This document shows positions 43,056-53,488 of a stretch of DNA of 64,000 nt, one piece after another. Below the pieces are notes generated by a model that had not been told where the DNA came from, made no database searches, and saw nothing but the letters and a program-made list of their open reading frames with translations. The DNA comes from Acanthamoeba lenticulata (lineage: Eukaryota > Discosea > Longamoebia > Acanthamoebidae): assembly GCA_002179805.1 (NCBI GenBank), contig NAVB01000096.1, positions 1 through 64,000 on the forward strand. Direction: 5' to 3'. The position numbers and the translations under genes are program-made. The first letter of the stretch is position 1, and each line of letters begins with the position of its first letter.

Positions 43056-45396
43056 TCAAGGAGCGAACGACGGATCCCGCCCCTCGTCATCTTCATCTCC
43101 ATCTTGGTCGCTATCATCGTCCTCTCTTCCCTCTTCACCTTCGTCGTCCCCTTCGTACTCGGCGTCGTCGACCACGACGTCGTTCACCGCTGGGACCGGC
43201 TGTGGCGCTGCGGGGAGGCCCATGGCCCGGCGGAGCAGGTCGGCCGTGGCGTTCTCGTCCTCGTCCTCGTCCTCCTCGTTGTTGTTGTTGTTGTGGAGCG
43301 CGAGGTCCAGCGGCGTCTCGGCGTCGTCCGTACGGAGAGCAGGATCAGCCCCGTTGGCCAGCAGCAGCGCGACGACCTCGCTCGCCCCGGCCTCGGCGGC
43401 CATGTGCAGCGCCGTCCACCCGCCCTCGTCCCGGCGATCTACCTGCGCGCCCGCCGCCAGCAGCTTCCGCACTGTCGTCACGCAGTGAGTTGGGCGCCGC
43501 ACGCACCGACGCAAGGCCACGGCGCACGCACCGATGCCGGCGTTGCCGTGGCTGGCGGCAAAGCATAGCGGCGTGCGGCCGTCCTCAAAGGCCGCGTTGA
43601 CGTCGGCCCCGCGCTGCAGGAGCAAGTCGACCAGCTCGTCGTAGCCGCCCCCGGCGGCGTGCATGAGGCACGTCCACCCGCGCGAGGAGGCCGAGTTGGC
43701 GTCGGCCCCGCGCTGGAGGAAGAGGGTGGCGGCCTCGCGGCTGCCCTTGGTCACGGCGTAGAGCAGCGGGCAGAAGCCGTCGCGGTCCTTGCTCGTCAGC
43801 GACGCGCCGCCGGCGTCGAGCAGCACGCGGACGGCCTCGGCGTGGCCGTGGCCCGCGGCGTACATGAGCGGCGTGCAGGTCTCGCGGCTCACCCGATCCA
43901 CGTCGGCGCCGGCGCTGAGCAGCAGCTCGATCACGGCCGGGTGGTTCCGGATGCTCGCGTGTGCGAGCGCCGAGCAGGCGTCGCGGTCGACGGCGTCCAC
44001 CTCGGCGCCGCGGGCCAGCAAGTACTGGACAGGATGAATGGATGACGTCAGCACGGGAAGGGAAGAGAGGACGTGGGCAAGGAGGGAAAAGGACCTTGAC
44101 GATCTCGAGGTGGCCGTCGCGGGCGGCCGCCATGAGGGGCGAGTCGCGGTTGGGCATCTCGCGGTGGTTGATGTCGACCTCGCTCGCGTTGGGGCCCTCG
44201 ACCATGTGCCGCACGAGCTGCAGATGGCCTGCGTGGATGGACGACGGTCAGCGGCACGAACGCGGCGCATGCTTGGCATTCCACACGCAACATCGAGGAC
44301 GGGCGCCTCGTACCGCCGTGAATGGCGCGCATGAGCTCGCTGCCTCGGAACGTGCGTCGCTCGGCCGCGAGGTGCGCCTCCCAGCCGCGCTGGCGGCGGG
44401 CCAGCCGCCGCATGATCGCCCCGCACTCGGTGCGCCACGAGTTGTCTGACGCCCGTCGACAGCGACGGCCGTAGTGAGCGCCAGGGCCAGTGCCTTGAAG
44501 GTGTGGTGGGCGGGCGTCGTACCCGACTTGCGCTTGGGCCCTCCAAAGTGGAGTGCGTGGAGGCCGTGCCAGAGCGTCTCGTCCGATGTCATCTCGCGCC
44601 ACTGCGCACACACGAGGGGGATCGTCGCCATCACCTGATCATACGCGGCACCGCGGATCAGCCCTCGCGAGGTTCAACCAACCACAACGTGCAGCAGCTG
44701 GGCACAAACACTGAAAAAGTCATGCTTACGTCGAGTAGCGGGAGCCGCAGAAAGACTTCAAACTGGAGCTCGAGAGGCAGTTGATGGAAGGTGAGCGGCA
44801 TGGACGACGCTGCGTTCCCGCAGAAGGCGTATGGGTCGAGGAGGTGGTTCACTTGATGCACGTCGCACCAGCCGTCTTCGGATTCAGTGGTGCGGCAGGC
44901 TTTGCGGGGGCGCATTGTTGATTGTAGCAGCTCCTCTTGTCCGGGCCGTTTCCTCTTCAGCTGCCGTCCCACTCGTGATCCTTCACTGTCATCACTGCCA
45001 TCATGCTGTTGTTGTGTTGATGTTGCGCCCTCTTCCTCATGGTCTGATGGTGGCCTGAAGCAGAGCCGAGCCTGAAAAAACATGAAGGAGATGAGGAAAA
45101 GCAAGAGAAAACTGTAAAGCTGGACGGCAGCAAGGCGCGGAGGTCGCAACCTGTTCGCCGGTGGGGCAAAGGGGAAGAACAGGCATAGCTGCAGTCGATG
45201 ATGATGAAGAAGAGGAGTGGTGAGCACTCCATGTAACCGCTACGCACAGGCCATCGGGGTGGTCTGCATCCGAAGAGAGGGTGACCCGCCACCGGCCACC
45301 CCCGGTGACCACTTCGTGATGCTGCACTTCCGCCAACTCGGCTGCAGCGGCCTGTTTCTCCATCGTGGGCGCTGCCACTTTCACTTCCACTTCCAT
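43056..45396 (-). CDS. F-box / ankyrin-repeat protein
   Basis: Multi-exon minus-strand gene. Exon 1 opens MEVEVKVAAPTMEKQ and is followed by an acidic, Ser/Gln-rich linker with a basic patch (RQLKRKRPGQ). An F-box motif spans two exons (LPLELQFEVFLRLPLLD, then PLVCAQWREMTSDETLW, about 44,790-44,570). Roughly eight ankyrin repeats follow (about 44,230-43,330; e.g. DRDACSALAHASIRNHPAVIE, RGWTCLMHAAGGGYDELVDL). The tail is highly acidic (DDEGEEGREDDDSDQDGDED). F-box proteins recruit substrates to SCF ubiquitin ligases through Skp1, and the ankyrin repeats would bind the substrate; both roles are inferred from the domains. The start could extend upstream in frame to 45,480 through a non-ATG region, which is less likely. 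Confidence 0.85.
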
Positions 45397-45981
45397 TACG
45401 CTGCACTTGGCTCGAGCAGAAGAAGGCGAAGTGAGGAAGAATAGGTTTGACGGCGGCGACAGGTCGGCCGAGAAGCACAAAACGGAGAAAATGAGTGTAC
45501 GACAGGAGGGGAACCTACGCCCTGCCAGGCAGCATCACCTCCCTGGCCACCCACCCCGAACCTCCGGAGGACCCAACGCGGAAAGTTAAAATATGCTGAA
45601 CAGGCCTCGGTGTACAAATTTGGGGATGTTTGACATTCCCCTTTTAAAAAAGAGTAGCTTGCTGGTGTCTCGTGCCGCAAGTACAGTCTCTCTATCGCTC
45701 ACCACGCCACCAACCCGCACATAAGCAAGTGCTTCTTGGCGGTACGTGTCCTTCTTGAGGTGCACCGGTGCCCCTTGTTTCGTGTGCCAATTACGAAAGA
45801 CTGCTTCCTCGTCCACTTGGTGATTTTGCAGTTCCGAAAACAGACATTTTATGGACGTTGCTAACGACTGCATCGTGTTGTTTGATGCAGCTGTAGATAT
45901 CCTTTGACGATTTGAATCTGTTGAAATTGAACGGAGAAATTTCAACTTGAGGATTTCAAATTGAGGAGAATCAACTTCAAA

Positions 45982-46536
45982 ATGAAGGGAGCGTTCAACT
46001 CGAGGAGGGGCGGGCTTCTGCTTCACACGGCAGCTTTCATCAGCGGCGGTCTTACAATGGCCGCCCTAACCTCCGACCTTACCACGTCCACGTCTTCATC
46101 TCCTTTCTCTTCTTCGGCTCTCTACACGATTCACAGTTCGTCCTACGCGGCACCCTCTTCACTGTCCTACCCTCCCCTTTGTATGTCGACTGCGGACCCT
46201 CTCTCGTCTGCTTCCTCCTCTTCCTCTTCTTCCACGCACACTGTCGCCCCCTCGCCGTCCACACCGAACATGGAAGCGTCTGCCCAAGAGGAGCCGCGAT
46301 ACCAACCGAAGTACTCCTTCAGCTCGCCTCACTTTGCCTTCGGCAACTTGCCGCTCTTCGCCAAGGCCCGTGTGCGGCTCGGCGAGCTCTTCACCGGCAT
46401 ACCGCACGAAAGTGCTGACCGCACGGCCCTCAACATCTCGCTGCAGTTGCGGCGAAGCCCGAAGACACTCGACGAAATTGAAGAGGAGCGCTATTGGCAA
46501 GAGGGCGAAGAGACTGAAGAGGATGAGGAATGGTGA
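45982..46536 (+). CDS. Unrecognised Ser-rich protein, 184 aa
   Basis: Single-exon frame. The N-terminus (MKGAFNSRRGGLLLHTAAFIS) is basic then hydrophobic and could be a mitochondrial presequence or a signal anchor. Residues 35-100 are Ser/Thr/Pro-rich. The last 80 residues look folded (YSFSSPHFAFGNLPLFAKARV, GIPHESADRTALNISLQLRR) and end in an acidic stretch EETEEDEEW. No family was recognised. A minus-strand frame overlaps the 5' flank but is less convincing. Confidence 0.6.
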   Translation: MKGAFNSRRGGLLLHTAAFISGGLTMAALTSDLTTSTSSSPFSSSALYTIHSSSYAAPSSLSYPPLCMSTADPLSSASSSSSSSTHTVAPSPSTPNMEASAQEEPRYQPKYSFSSPHFAFGNLPLFAKARVRLGELFTGIPHESADRTALNISLQLRRSPKTLDEIEEERYWQEGEETEEDEEW

Positions 46537-46925
46537 AGCTGTTGATTTGTACCATCTCTCTGTAAACAACGTTGATTTTCCAAAAGGCGCAATCTTGCCG
46601 CCTGTAGGACACATGTCCCCGCATTGCCAATCCTTCGTCTCTTCCCTGAACCGTGGTGTTCTCGTCGGCCCGCGAGGGTTTCGATGCGCCGACTTCTTCC
46701 TCCAACTGCCGCGCCGTTGCGGGTGCGGGAAGACGGGCCGAGAACCTGCTTGTCGGCACAAAAGAGCCAATAAAAGCCAGAAAGTCGCTGGCTGATAGTT
46801 CAACAACTCACCACAACAAGCTTTAGTACCACCACTTCACACTACCAACACAACGTACCGTCTCTTAGTCTTGAGCCAACGCCTGGTGTAGTGACGTGCA
46901 ACCGCTTACACACTGGTGTGTGCAG

Positions 46926-47706
46926 ATGTCTCTTAAGGCTGGCGACAAGATTCCCACTGACGTGACCTTCCTCACGCTCGAGAACGACGCTCCCACTCCC
47001 ATCGGCTATGCGCAGATCTTTGCCAACAAGAAGGTATTGGCTAACACACGAATCTGCGCTCACCAGTTGCAGCTGTGTTATATAACACGTCACGTTGGCT
47101 GCAGGTCGCCCTTTTCGCCGTCCCTGGCGCCTTCACGCCCGGCTGCTCGAAGACCCACTGCCCCTCGTTCGTGCTTGGTGCGGCTAAGCTCAAGCAGAAG
47201 GGTATTGATGCCGTCTACTGCACTGCCGTGAATGGTAACCTTTTCCTTCCCAGCTGCGCGAAGCGAACAACCAATCGCTCGATCTAATCGATTTTGATGC
47301 ACAGACGCCTACGTGCTCGACGCCTGGGCTGAGTCGCAGGGTGCCAAGGGCAAGATCACTTTCCTTGGTATGTGGTCGCTCTCACTGAGAGCCTTCTTAT
47401 GAGGAAGCTATGACTCACCGTCGTCTCTGCAGCTGACGGCAACGCCGAATTCGCCCGCAAGGTCGGCCTGGTCAAGGAGACTGGCCCCTTCGGTGGCACC
47501 AGGAGGTATGTACACCACTGACCTCTTCCCATCGCCACCACCACCACTGCTGCGCGGTTTGTTGATTGCTTACGTTCGCTTTGTTGGCCTCCCCGTGCAG
47601 CGCCCGCTACGCCCTCGTGGCCACGGACGGCGTGGTGGACTACATCGCCGTCGACGAGCAGGGCGTGGACAAGACCACCGCCGACTCGCTCCTTGCCAAC
47701 CTCTAA
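46926..47706 (+). CDS. Type II (PRDX5/Ahp1-like) peroxiredoxin, 159 aa
   Basis: Exons 46926-47033, 47105-47234, 47305-47367, 47433-47505 and 47601-47706 give 159 codons plus TAA. The active-site motif PGAFTPGCSKTHCPSF carries the peroxidatic Cys with the conserved Pro, Thr and Gly. GPFGGTRSARYALV supplies the conserved C-terminal Arg. A further Cys (VYCTAV) sits where PRDX5 has its structural Cys. There is no obvious counterpart of the PRDX5 C-terminal resolving Cys, so a 1-Cys or glutathione/glutaredoxin-dependent cycle is likely. The Cys in THCPSF, where Leu is usual, is unusual. There is no targeting peptide, so it is probably cytosolic. Type II peroxiredoxins reduce hydrogen and alkyl peroxides. 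Confidence 0.95.
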
Positions 47707-47870
47707 GCACCCACCTCACTCATGTCTATACCAAAGTAAAAACACCTTGTGAACTCTTGTCTGGTCTTCTTCAGCCATGGCGAAAACCGTTAATCGACGG
47801 TTTTATAATGAAGTGCGAAAGGAAGGAGAGGGGGAAGTAAGAGCAGGAGCTTGGCTTCAGGTGAAGTCGC

Positions 47871-48696
47871 TTAGAAGAGGAACGAGAGGAACGACTGGAG
47901 GGAAGCAGCCGAGCTGGCAGCGGTCACCGTGAGAAGAGCCTGGCCCGAGGTAGCGACGGGCTGGACAGGAACAGGAGGATGGTGAAAGGTGCCGGTCAGC
48001 CAAGAGCGATCAAGAGACAGGAGGACGGGAGAAAGGCGTACGCTGGTGGCAACGATGGTGACGGGCGAGGCGACCACAACGGGGGAGGCAACAACAACGG
48101 TGGAGGTGGTCGTGGTGGCCACCGGCGTGGTCTCGACGACAGTAGTGACCGGGCTGGTGACGGCAGTGGCGCCCACGATGGTCGCAGTGTTGGCGTCGTT
48201 GGTCGTGGTCGTGGTGGTCGCTGTAGAAGAAGAGAAAGCGCGACTGTGAGCGAGAGAAGGAAAAAAGTGTGATTTGTTGATGATCCATCAAACATAGAAG
48301 AAGAACGACAGGAAAGATCACATCAAACAGGAAGCTTTGGGGCGGCTAGCTGGGGGCAAGAAGAGGAAGACGCAGAAGATGCCCCGGTCTGGAACAAAAA
48401 CACAATCCCCACAATGTCGAACACCAACAACACAAATACGGCCCACTCACCCGTTCCACTCTTGACCGTCGGCTCACCTGCGGCGGAAAAGAAAGAAGAA
48501 GAGAGAAGAGTGAGCGATGATCATCAGTCAAGTACAAGCTGGGCACAGGCTGAAGCAAGTTACCGATGAAGGTGCCCACGGCGTCTCCAGCGTACGACGC
48601 TGACGCGTTGGAGGCATCAACCGTCTGCGTGGTGGCATCTTGACCAAGAGCGAGAGTGGCGAAGAGGCACAGGCAAAGGACGAGGATGGTCTTCAT
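47871..48696 (-). CDS. Secreted Thr/Val-rich protein, possibly GPI-anchored
   Basis: Exon 1 (48,696 to about 48,565) encodes a signal peptide (MKTILVLCLCLFATLALGQ) and NASASYAGDAVGTFIG. One or more short exons follow between 48,490 and 48,210. The last exon (to TAA at 47,871) encodes Thr/Val repeats (TTVVETTPVATTTTSTVVVA) and ends in a moderately hydrophobic segment LLTVTAASSAASLQSFLSFLF, which resembles a GPI-attachment signal. The middle exons were not resolved with certainty. A TATA-like TTTAAAT lies about 97 bp upstream of the ATG. Surface mucin-like function is an inference. Confidence 0.6.
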
Positions 48697-48792
48697 GGTC
48701 TTAACAAGGGGCTGGATGATCGAGTTTCGAGAGGCTTGCGAGCGAGTGGAGCGCACTGTGATGATGATGGTAATGGCCGGCAGGGTAGCCCC

Positions 48793-48799
48793 ATTTAAA
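48793..48799 (-). promoter_or_regulatory. TATA-like element for the Thr/Val-rich secreted protein
   Basis: TTTAAAT on the minus strand, about 97 bp upstream of the ATG at 48,696. Same spacing class as the TATA boxes at 36,454 and 63,111. Confidence 0.45.
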
Positions 48800-49731
48800 G
48801 GGCTGCCCATTAATTAGGGCTCCGTGAATGGGCAGAGCAGCGGCCGAGATTCGACGTAAAGAGGGGCCGCTACAGGTTGAAGGGCCCCTTCGCCACCTGC
48901 CCGCCAGCAGTCATCCTGGTCACCAACTTTGCCGTGTAACTCGCAGAATGTCGGCCAAAGGGCAGCAGCACTCAAAGAATGAACACAGGCAAGCTATCCA
49001 AAGAATGCCCGGCCCAAAAATCGGCCATGATCACAAAGATATCTTAAGGTCGTGGTCTGCCCGCAACGTCGCACCTCACGTAACAAGGGATTGTTGCCCT
49101 CCAAACCGCCCCACAGCACCCCCGGCGGAAAGCGGCGACGCTGTCGGGGGAACTGCTCGGCATCGCAGCCCGCGAGCCAGATCAGGCCGCCGCCCGCTGA
49201 TTGTTGTCCCGGCCGCAGCTTGTGGGCGAAGGGCGCAAACAGTCTAACACCAATAGGAAGAAAGTATCCGAATTCGTACCAATCGCAGATTTACCCGTCC
49301 GCGTACGTTTGATTTTCAGAACCGCAACGTCCGCCAATGCGCAACTTGTGGGCTTGTGTCGGCGCAAAGTCGCGGCGAGCGAAGGAACTGCCCAAGTTTT
49401 GCCTTGTTTACGTCTGGTCGACACTGCTCAACTCCTTGCGGGGCGAATCAGCAGCGACGCGTCCGCAAAGTTAGGGCCGATCCCGCACCAAGCTAAGACC
49501 CCGCATAACCCGTGGCGCAACCCGCAAAAAGACAAGGCGGCCACACGAGCTTCCTGTTTGTGAGCCCCCTCAGACTTTCTCACACCAGCTCACAACGCGT
49601 GAGCATCAATCCTTCCAACTTGACTGCATCCATCTTCTTCCAACCACACGCGAGAAGGAAACCTTCCCTTCACCTTTGACTTCCACTCGCTTCGTCCACC
49701 TCCACCATCAGCCACCCTGGCGACTCTTAGC
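48800..49731. other. Intergenic, no gene seen
   Basis: About 930 bp between divergent genes. No spliced coding model is credible. The right end (49,570-49,725) is pyrimidine-rich and is probably the 5' UTR of the GATA-factor gene. Confidence 0.45.
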
Positions 49732-50941
49732 ATGCAGCCTCCCATGATGACGCCCGTTGAAGGGCGTCCAGCTGCACAGCTTGGTCAGATTTGCTACGTC
49801 CCCCTCTATGTACGTAGAGACGTCTCTACCCGCATCACGCTCTGGTTGGGCCACGAAGCTCACCCTTGCACATCATCACTCTCTTTCTCTCCTTAGATCA
49901 TGCCTCATGCCGGCGGCGCTCCCTCGACTCTGCAGTCCTGCGCGGCTGCTCTGGCCACTGCCCCTGCATCGCTGGGCCATCTGGCCAGCTCGGCTGGCTC
50001 TTCGTTCCCCGTCCTGGTGCAGCTCCCACCGCCGACGGCGCCCGTCTCGCCCGGTGCCTCGTCCCCGGCCTCGCCCGGTCAGGTTGGATCAACCTACCAT
50101 CATCAACAACCGTTGCCTCAGCCCCAGACGCCCAAACAGCCACCAGGCACGTTCCCCACAACAATTTCATTATCATTTTCTTTCTTTTCCTTTCATTGGT
50201 CGTTGGCCCTTTGCTGACGGTGCTTTCGTGGCTCGAACAGTCATTCCCGAATTCAGGCTGGCCAACTTTGCCTCGTTGCTGCCCCCGTCGTCGGCGACTT
50301 CTCCAACCCCACAACAGCAGCAGCCGAGCGCGGTGCACCAGTCGCCCTTTGCGCACCTGGCCCCGCCCGCGGGCTTTGCCTTCCCGCCGCACGCCGCTGG
50401 CGCGTCGCACTACCCCGCGTTCGCCTTCCCGGCTGGTGGCCACGCCATGTACCCGCCAGCGCGGACCGCCTTGGAGGCGCTGCTGCCGGCTGACCTGCAC
50501 CAGGCGGCCGCCGCCGCAGCGGCGATGTCGACCACCACGACCACGGCCGCCGCGGGCGATGGCGGCAGGAAGGAGATCAAGTTCAAGTACCACATGTCCC
50601 TCATGCCTCAGCTCGCCGTGGCGTCGACCCCGGCGCCGCCCAAGGTGGAGATGAAGAAGAAGCGCAAGCCGCGCATGCGCATCACCGGCCGCGTGTGCAC
50701 GCACTGCGGCGCGACCAAGACCACCGAGTGGCGCATGGGGCCGGAAGGCCGCGGCACTCTGTGCAACGCGTGCGGCCTGCGCTACCGCAAGAAGCTGCTG
50801 TCGGACGGCCAGAAGGACCCGAACGCCAAGATCTCGATGAGCATGCTCCTCAACGCCACCAAGAAGAGCAAGACCTCTTCGACGCCTATCAAGGAGGAGA
50901 GCGTGAGCCCTCTGCGTCGGTCCGGCGAGGAGTCACCGTAA
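49732..50941 (+). CDS. GATA-type zinc finger transcription factor, 342 aa
   Basis: Exons 49732-49809, 49897-50146 and 50241-50941 give 342 codons plus TAA. The single zinc finger is [18 protein letters not shown] followed by [15 protein letters not shown], i.e. C-X2-C-X18-C-X2-C, the spacing usual in plant and many amoebozoan GATA factors rather than the X17 of animals. A basic stretch ([14 protein letters not shown]) precedes it. The N-terminal half is Pro/Ala/Ser-rich, with an Ala run near 50,505-50,530, and would be the regulatory region. Such fingers bind GATA sites in DNA. Intron 50,147-50,240 is GC-AG (CAG|GCACGT); a GT alternative two codons on would break the finger's frame. Confidence 0.93.
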
Positions 50942-51209
50942 AGACAGCTTCGACGAAAGAGCCGAGAAGACCGCGTGGTGGGGAGAGGCGGAAAGAGCTT
51001 CGCGCCTTCGGGTCACCACGGGCGTGTCTTCTTCTGGCGAGGACCGTTTGCGTGTACAGACACCCGTTTTATGTACATAAAACAGCTTTTTTTCACACAT
51101 GTTCCAGAACAGTTCCGGAATCTCGACGCAATACCAAAATATCGAAACATTAACAAAATTTTCCAAAATGATATTTGAGTTTTGAAAAAAAGAAAAGCAG
51201 AAGTTCTCT

Positions 51210-52415
51210 TCACTTCCTTGGGGTGGTGTTGAGCGCGATCTGGGCGAGGGTGGTCATCATCTGACGCTGGAAGGCCTCGTTGGCCTCCTTGTCCTCACTC
51301 TCGTTGGTGTCTGAGACCGAGAATGTTGGCGTTACGTGGGCGTCTCCGCAGATCACCGCCAACAGGTTGCTCACCAGCCTGGTTTGAAGCCACCACAAGA
51401 TTAGTCAGCATCGCAAGTCTTTGGGCGAAGAGGAGAAAGCGGTCTCACCTCGACTGCTGGTTGTCGTTCAAGTGGACGCCATTCTCGGACAGCTTGGTCA
51501 CGGCCGAAGTGACGATCTGCACAGCGCCGTCCACGATTGCTGCAAGACACAACGAGATAGACAGGGTCAGATTTGGCTCTTGACGGAAGAAGCAAACCAA
51601 GCGACAAGAGGAACGCACTGTGGCGAGCCTCGACGAGGGCCTCGGCCTGCTGGCGGACGAGCATGCCGGGGGCGATCTCCGGGGCGTACTGGAGGTCGGC
51701 CAACTCGTAGGAGACCACGCGGCAGCCGGCAACATTGGCCTTCTCCTGGAGCAGGCGCACCATGATGGCCGACACTTCGGCGCTCTCTGACTGGAGCGAC
51801 TTGCCCGAGCGGCACTCGTAGGGATACATCGAGCACACGCGCTTGAGCACGGCCAGCGACTGGCGCTCAAGGTAGGCCGCGTAGTCCTTCACGTCGAAAG
51901 CGGCCTTGACGCTGTCGATGACCTGGAAGGTGACAACGCCGGCGACGACGATCGGGTTGCCGTTGCGGTCGACCACAGTAGACTTCTTGATGTCCAGCGT
52001 CTGCACGCAGGTCGGGATGACCTTGATGGAACGGCCGAAGATGAAATACCAGTAGAGACCTGCAAGCAACCAGCACGAACAAAGGTGAGCGTTGATGGGT
52101 GTAAGTATGGAGATGAGCAGAGGCAAGAGACTGACCTGGCTGCTTGACGACGCGCACAAGGCTGCCCCAGAAAATGACCAGGCAGTGCTGCTGGGGCTCG
52201 ACGGTGAAGAAGGAAAAAGGCAAGAGGATAAGGCCGGTTATGAGATAGAAGAGGCCGTTGAGGATGATGCCCACGATGGAAGGGAACTCAATCTCGGCTC
52301 TGGTGGGCGAGACAGCCGGGTCGAAGGAGGAGTCGACTGTAATGTACACGTCCTCTGGAGCTCTGTCACTGTCGTGATGCTTCCCCTTGCTCATAATGGG
52401 CTCGTACTCCGACAT
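51210..52415 (-). CDS. SPFH / band-7 (stomatin-prohibitin type) membrane protein, 326 aa
   Basis: Exons 52415-52136, 52059-51619, 51539-51449 and 51378-51210 give 326 codons plus stop. A cytosolic N-terminus of about 47 residues is followed by a hydrophobic hairpin or TM segment (IVGIILNGLFYLITGLILL, residues about 49-70) and then the SPFH domain: EPQQHCLVIFWG, LDIKKSTVVDRNGNP, VAGVVTFQVIDSVKAAFDV, and an alpha-helical end (LADLQYAPEIAPGMLVRQQAEA). SPFH proteins oligomerise on membranes and scaffold microdomains or proteases. The short C-terminal coiled region ends FQRQMMTTLAQIALN. Which subfamily (stomatin-like, HIR-like or other) cannot be told by eye. Confidence 0.9.
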
Positions 52416-53488
52416 TTTGTTTGTGGTTGTGTTTGGGCGTAGAGCAGCCTGCTACTCCTGTGTGTGTTGAGGTTCAGTGGTGTTTGCGGGCCACTGGGAC
52501 CGGCTTTTGTACCTTGAAGAGAAATTGGCAAGAAAAAAAGGATAAAATACGAACGGCGAAGGAGGATTCCAATGTAGGCCAAAGACGCTGTGTTCACGGA
52601 AGGAAGAAGAGAAGGCTTGCGCATTTCAAGACCAGGAGCCGCGCCCTCTCGGTAAACATGCGCTTCGGTGATCAAGTGATCCACAGGCCTGTATCACCGA
52701 CAGCACATTCCTGTCGTGATTGGCCTTCTTCTTGTGCTGGCCACAAAGAGAGACTCTGGCCGCGTCTATCGCTTGGGGGCAACATAATCGCATGGCGGTA
52801 GAGATGCCCTATCGGTATCGTTGGCCAGACCTCGCAGGAACATGCACTCAGCTCGGAACTGGAAGCCCACAGTTTGTGCTACGAACGGACGACATGTCGA
52901 CGTTAAATCGAAGCGAAAGAAAATGGGAAATTAATTAATGACAGTTGGTAGCAGGTGGACACCGGCGCAGCGTGAACTCAAAAGAAAAAGGGGACCGTTT
53001 TTGATCGATTCTGCTCTTCTGGCCGGCGTAACGATTGGATTGGGTTACGAACCTTAATCACCTCGTAGCGTTGTTGACTGGTTGCCTGCAGGTATGCCTT
53101 CCCCCTAGATCCTTCGTTCTTTTCCTGCTCGCTTTTCGCTATCCTTCATCCACCCCCTCTGCCTTTGTGGCGGCTTTGCCTCCCGTTTATTGCCACTGTG
53201 GTATCAATCTTTTTCGGCGCGTTGGTGGCCATTCTGATTTGATTGCATTATTTTCAATCGTCTCGCGAGAAATGACCTACATCTGGTCCAATTTTGACAA
53301 TTTGGTGGACATTATCACAATCACAAGAACGGATTACCATCAAAGAACGCATAAAGGCAGGAAACACGCCACATGCGACTGGCTAAGCCTCCCAAACTCA
53401 CACCACTCCCGCTTTTCTTGCCCTCCCAACAGACACGCACACATCCACAAGAGCAGGAGGAAGCGTGCAGGTGTCATAGCTGCCAGTC
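52416..53488. other. Intergenic, no gene seen; likely divergent promoters
   Basis: About 1.07 kb between divergent genes. An open frame at 53,035-53,480 has no protein-like features and lies in the presumed 5' UTR of the RasGEF gene. No TATA box recognised. Confidence 0.45.

Noticed and set aside
45586..45873. Minus-strand frame with ATG at 45,873 (MQSLATSIKCLFSELQN...) upstream of the Ser-rich protein gene
   Set aside because: Lower GC3 than real genes, no recognisable domain, and it overlaps the likely 5' UTR of the plus-strand gene.
51210..52415. Prohibitin or stomatin orthology for the SPFH gene
   Set aside because: The SPFH domain is clear but diagnostic subfamily motifs could not be assigned by eye.
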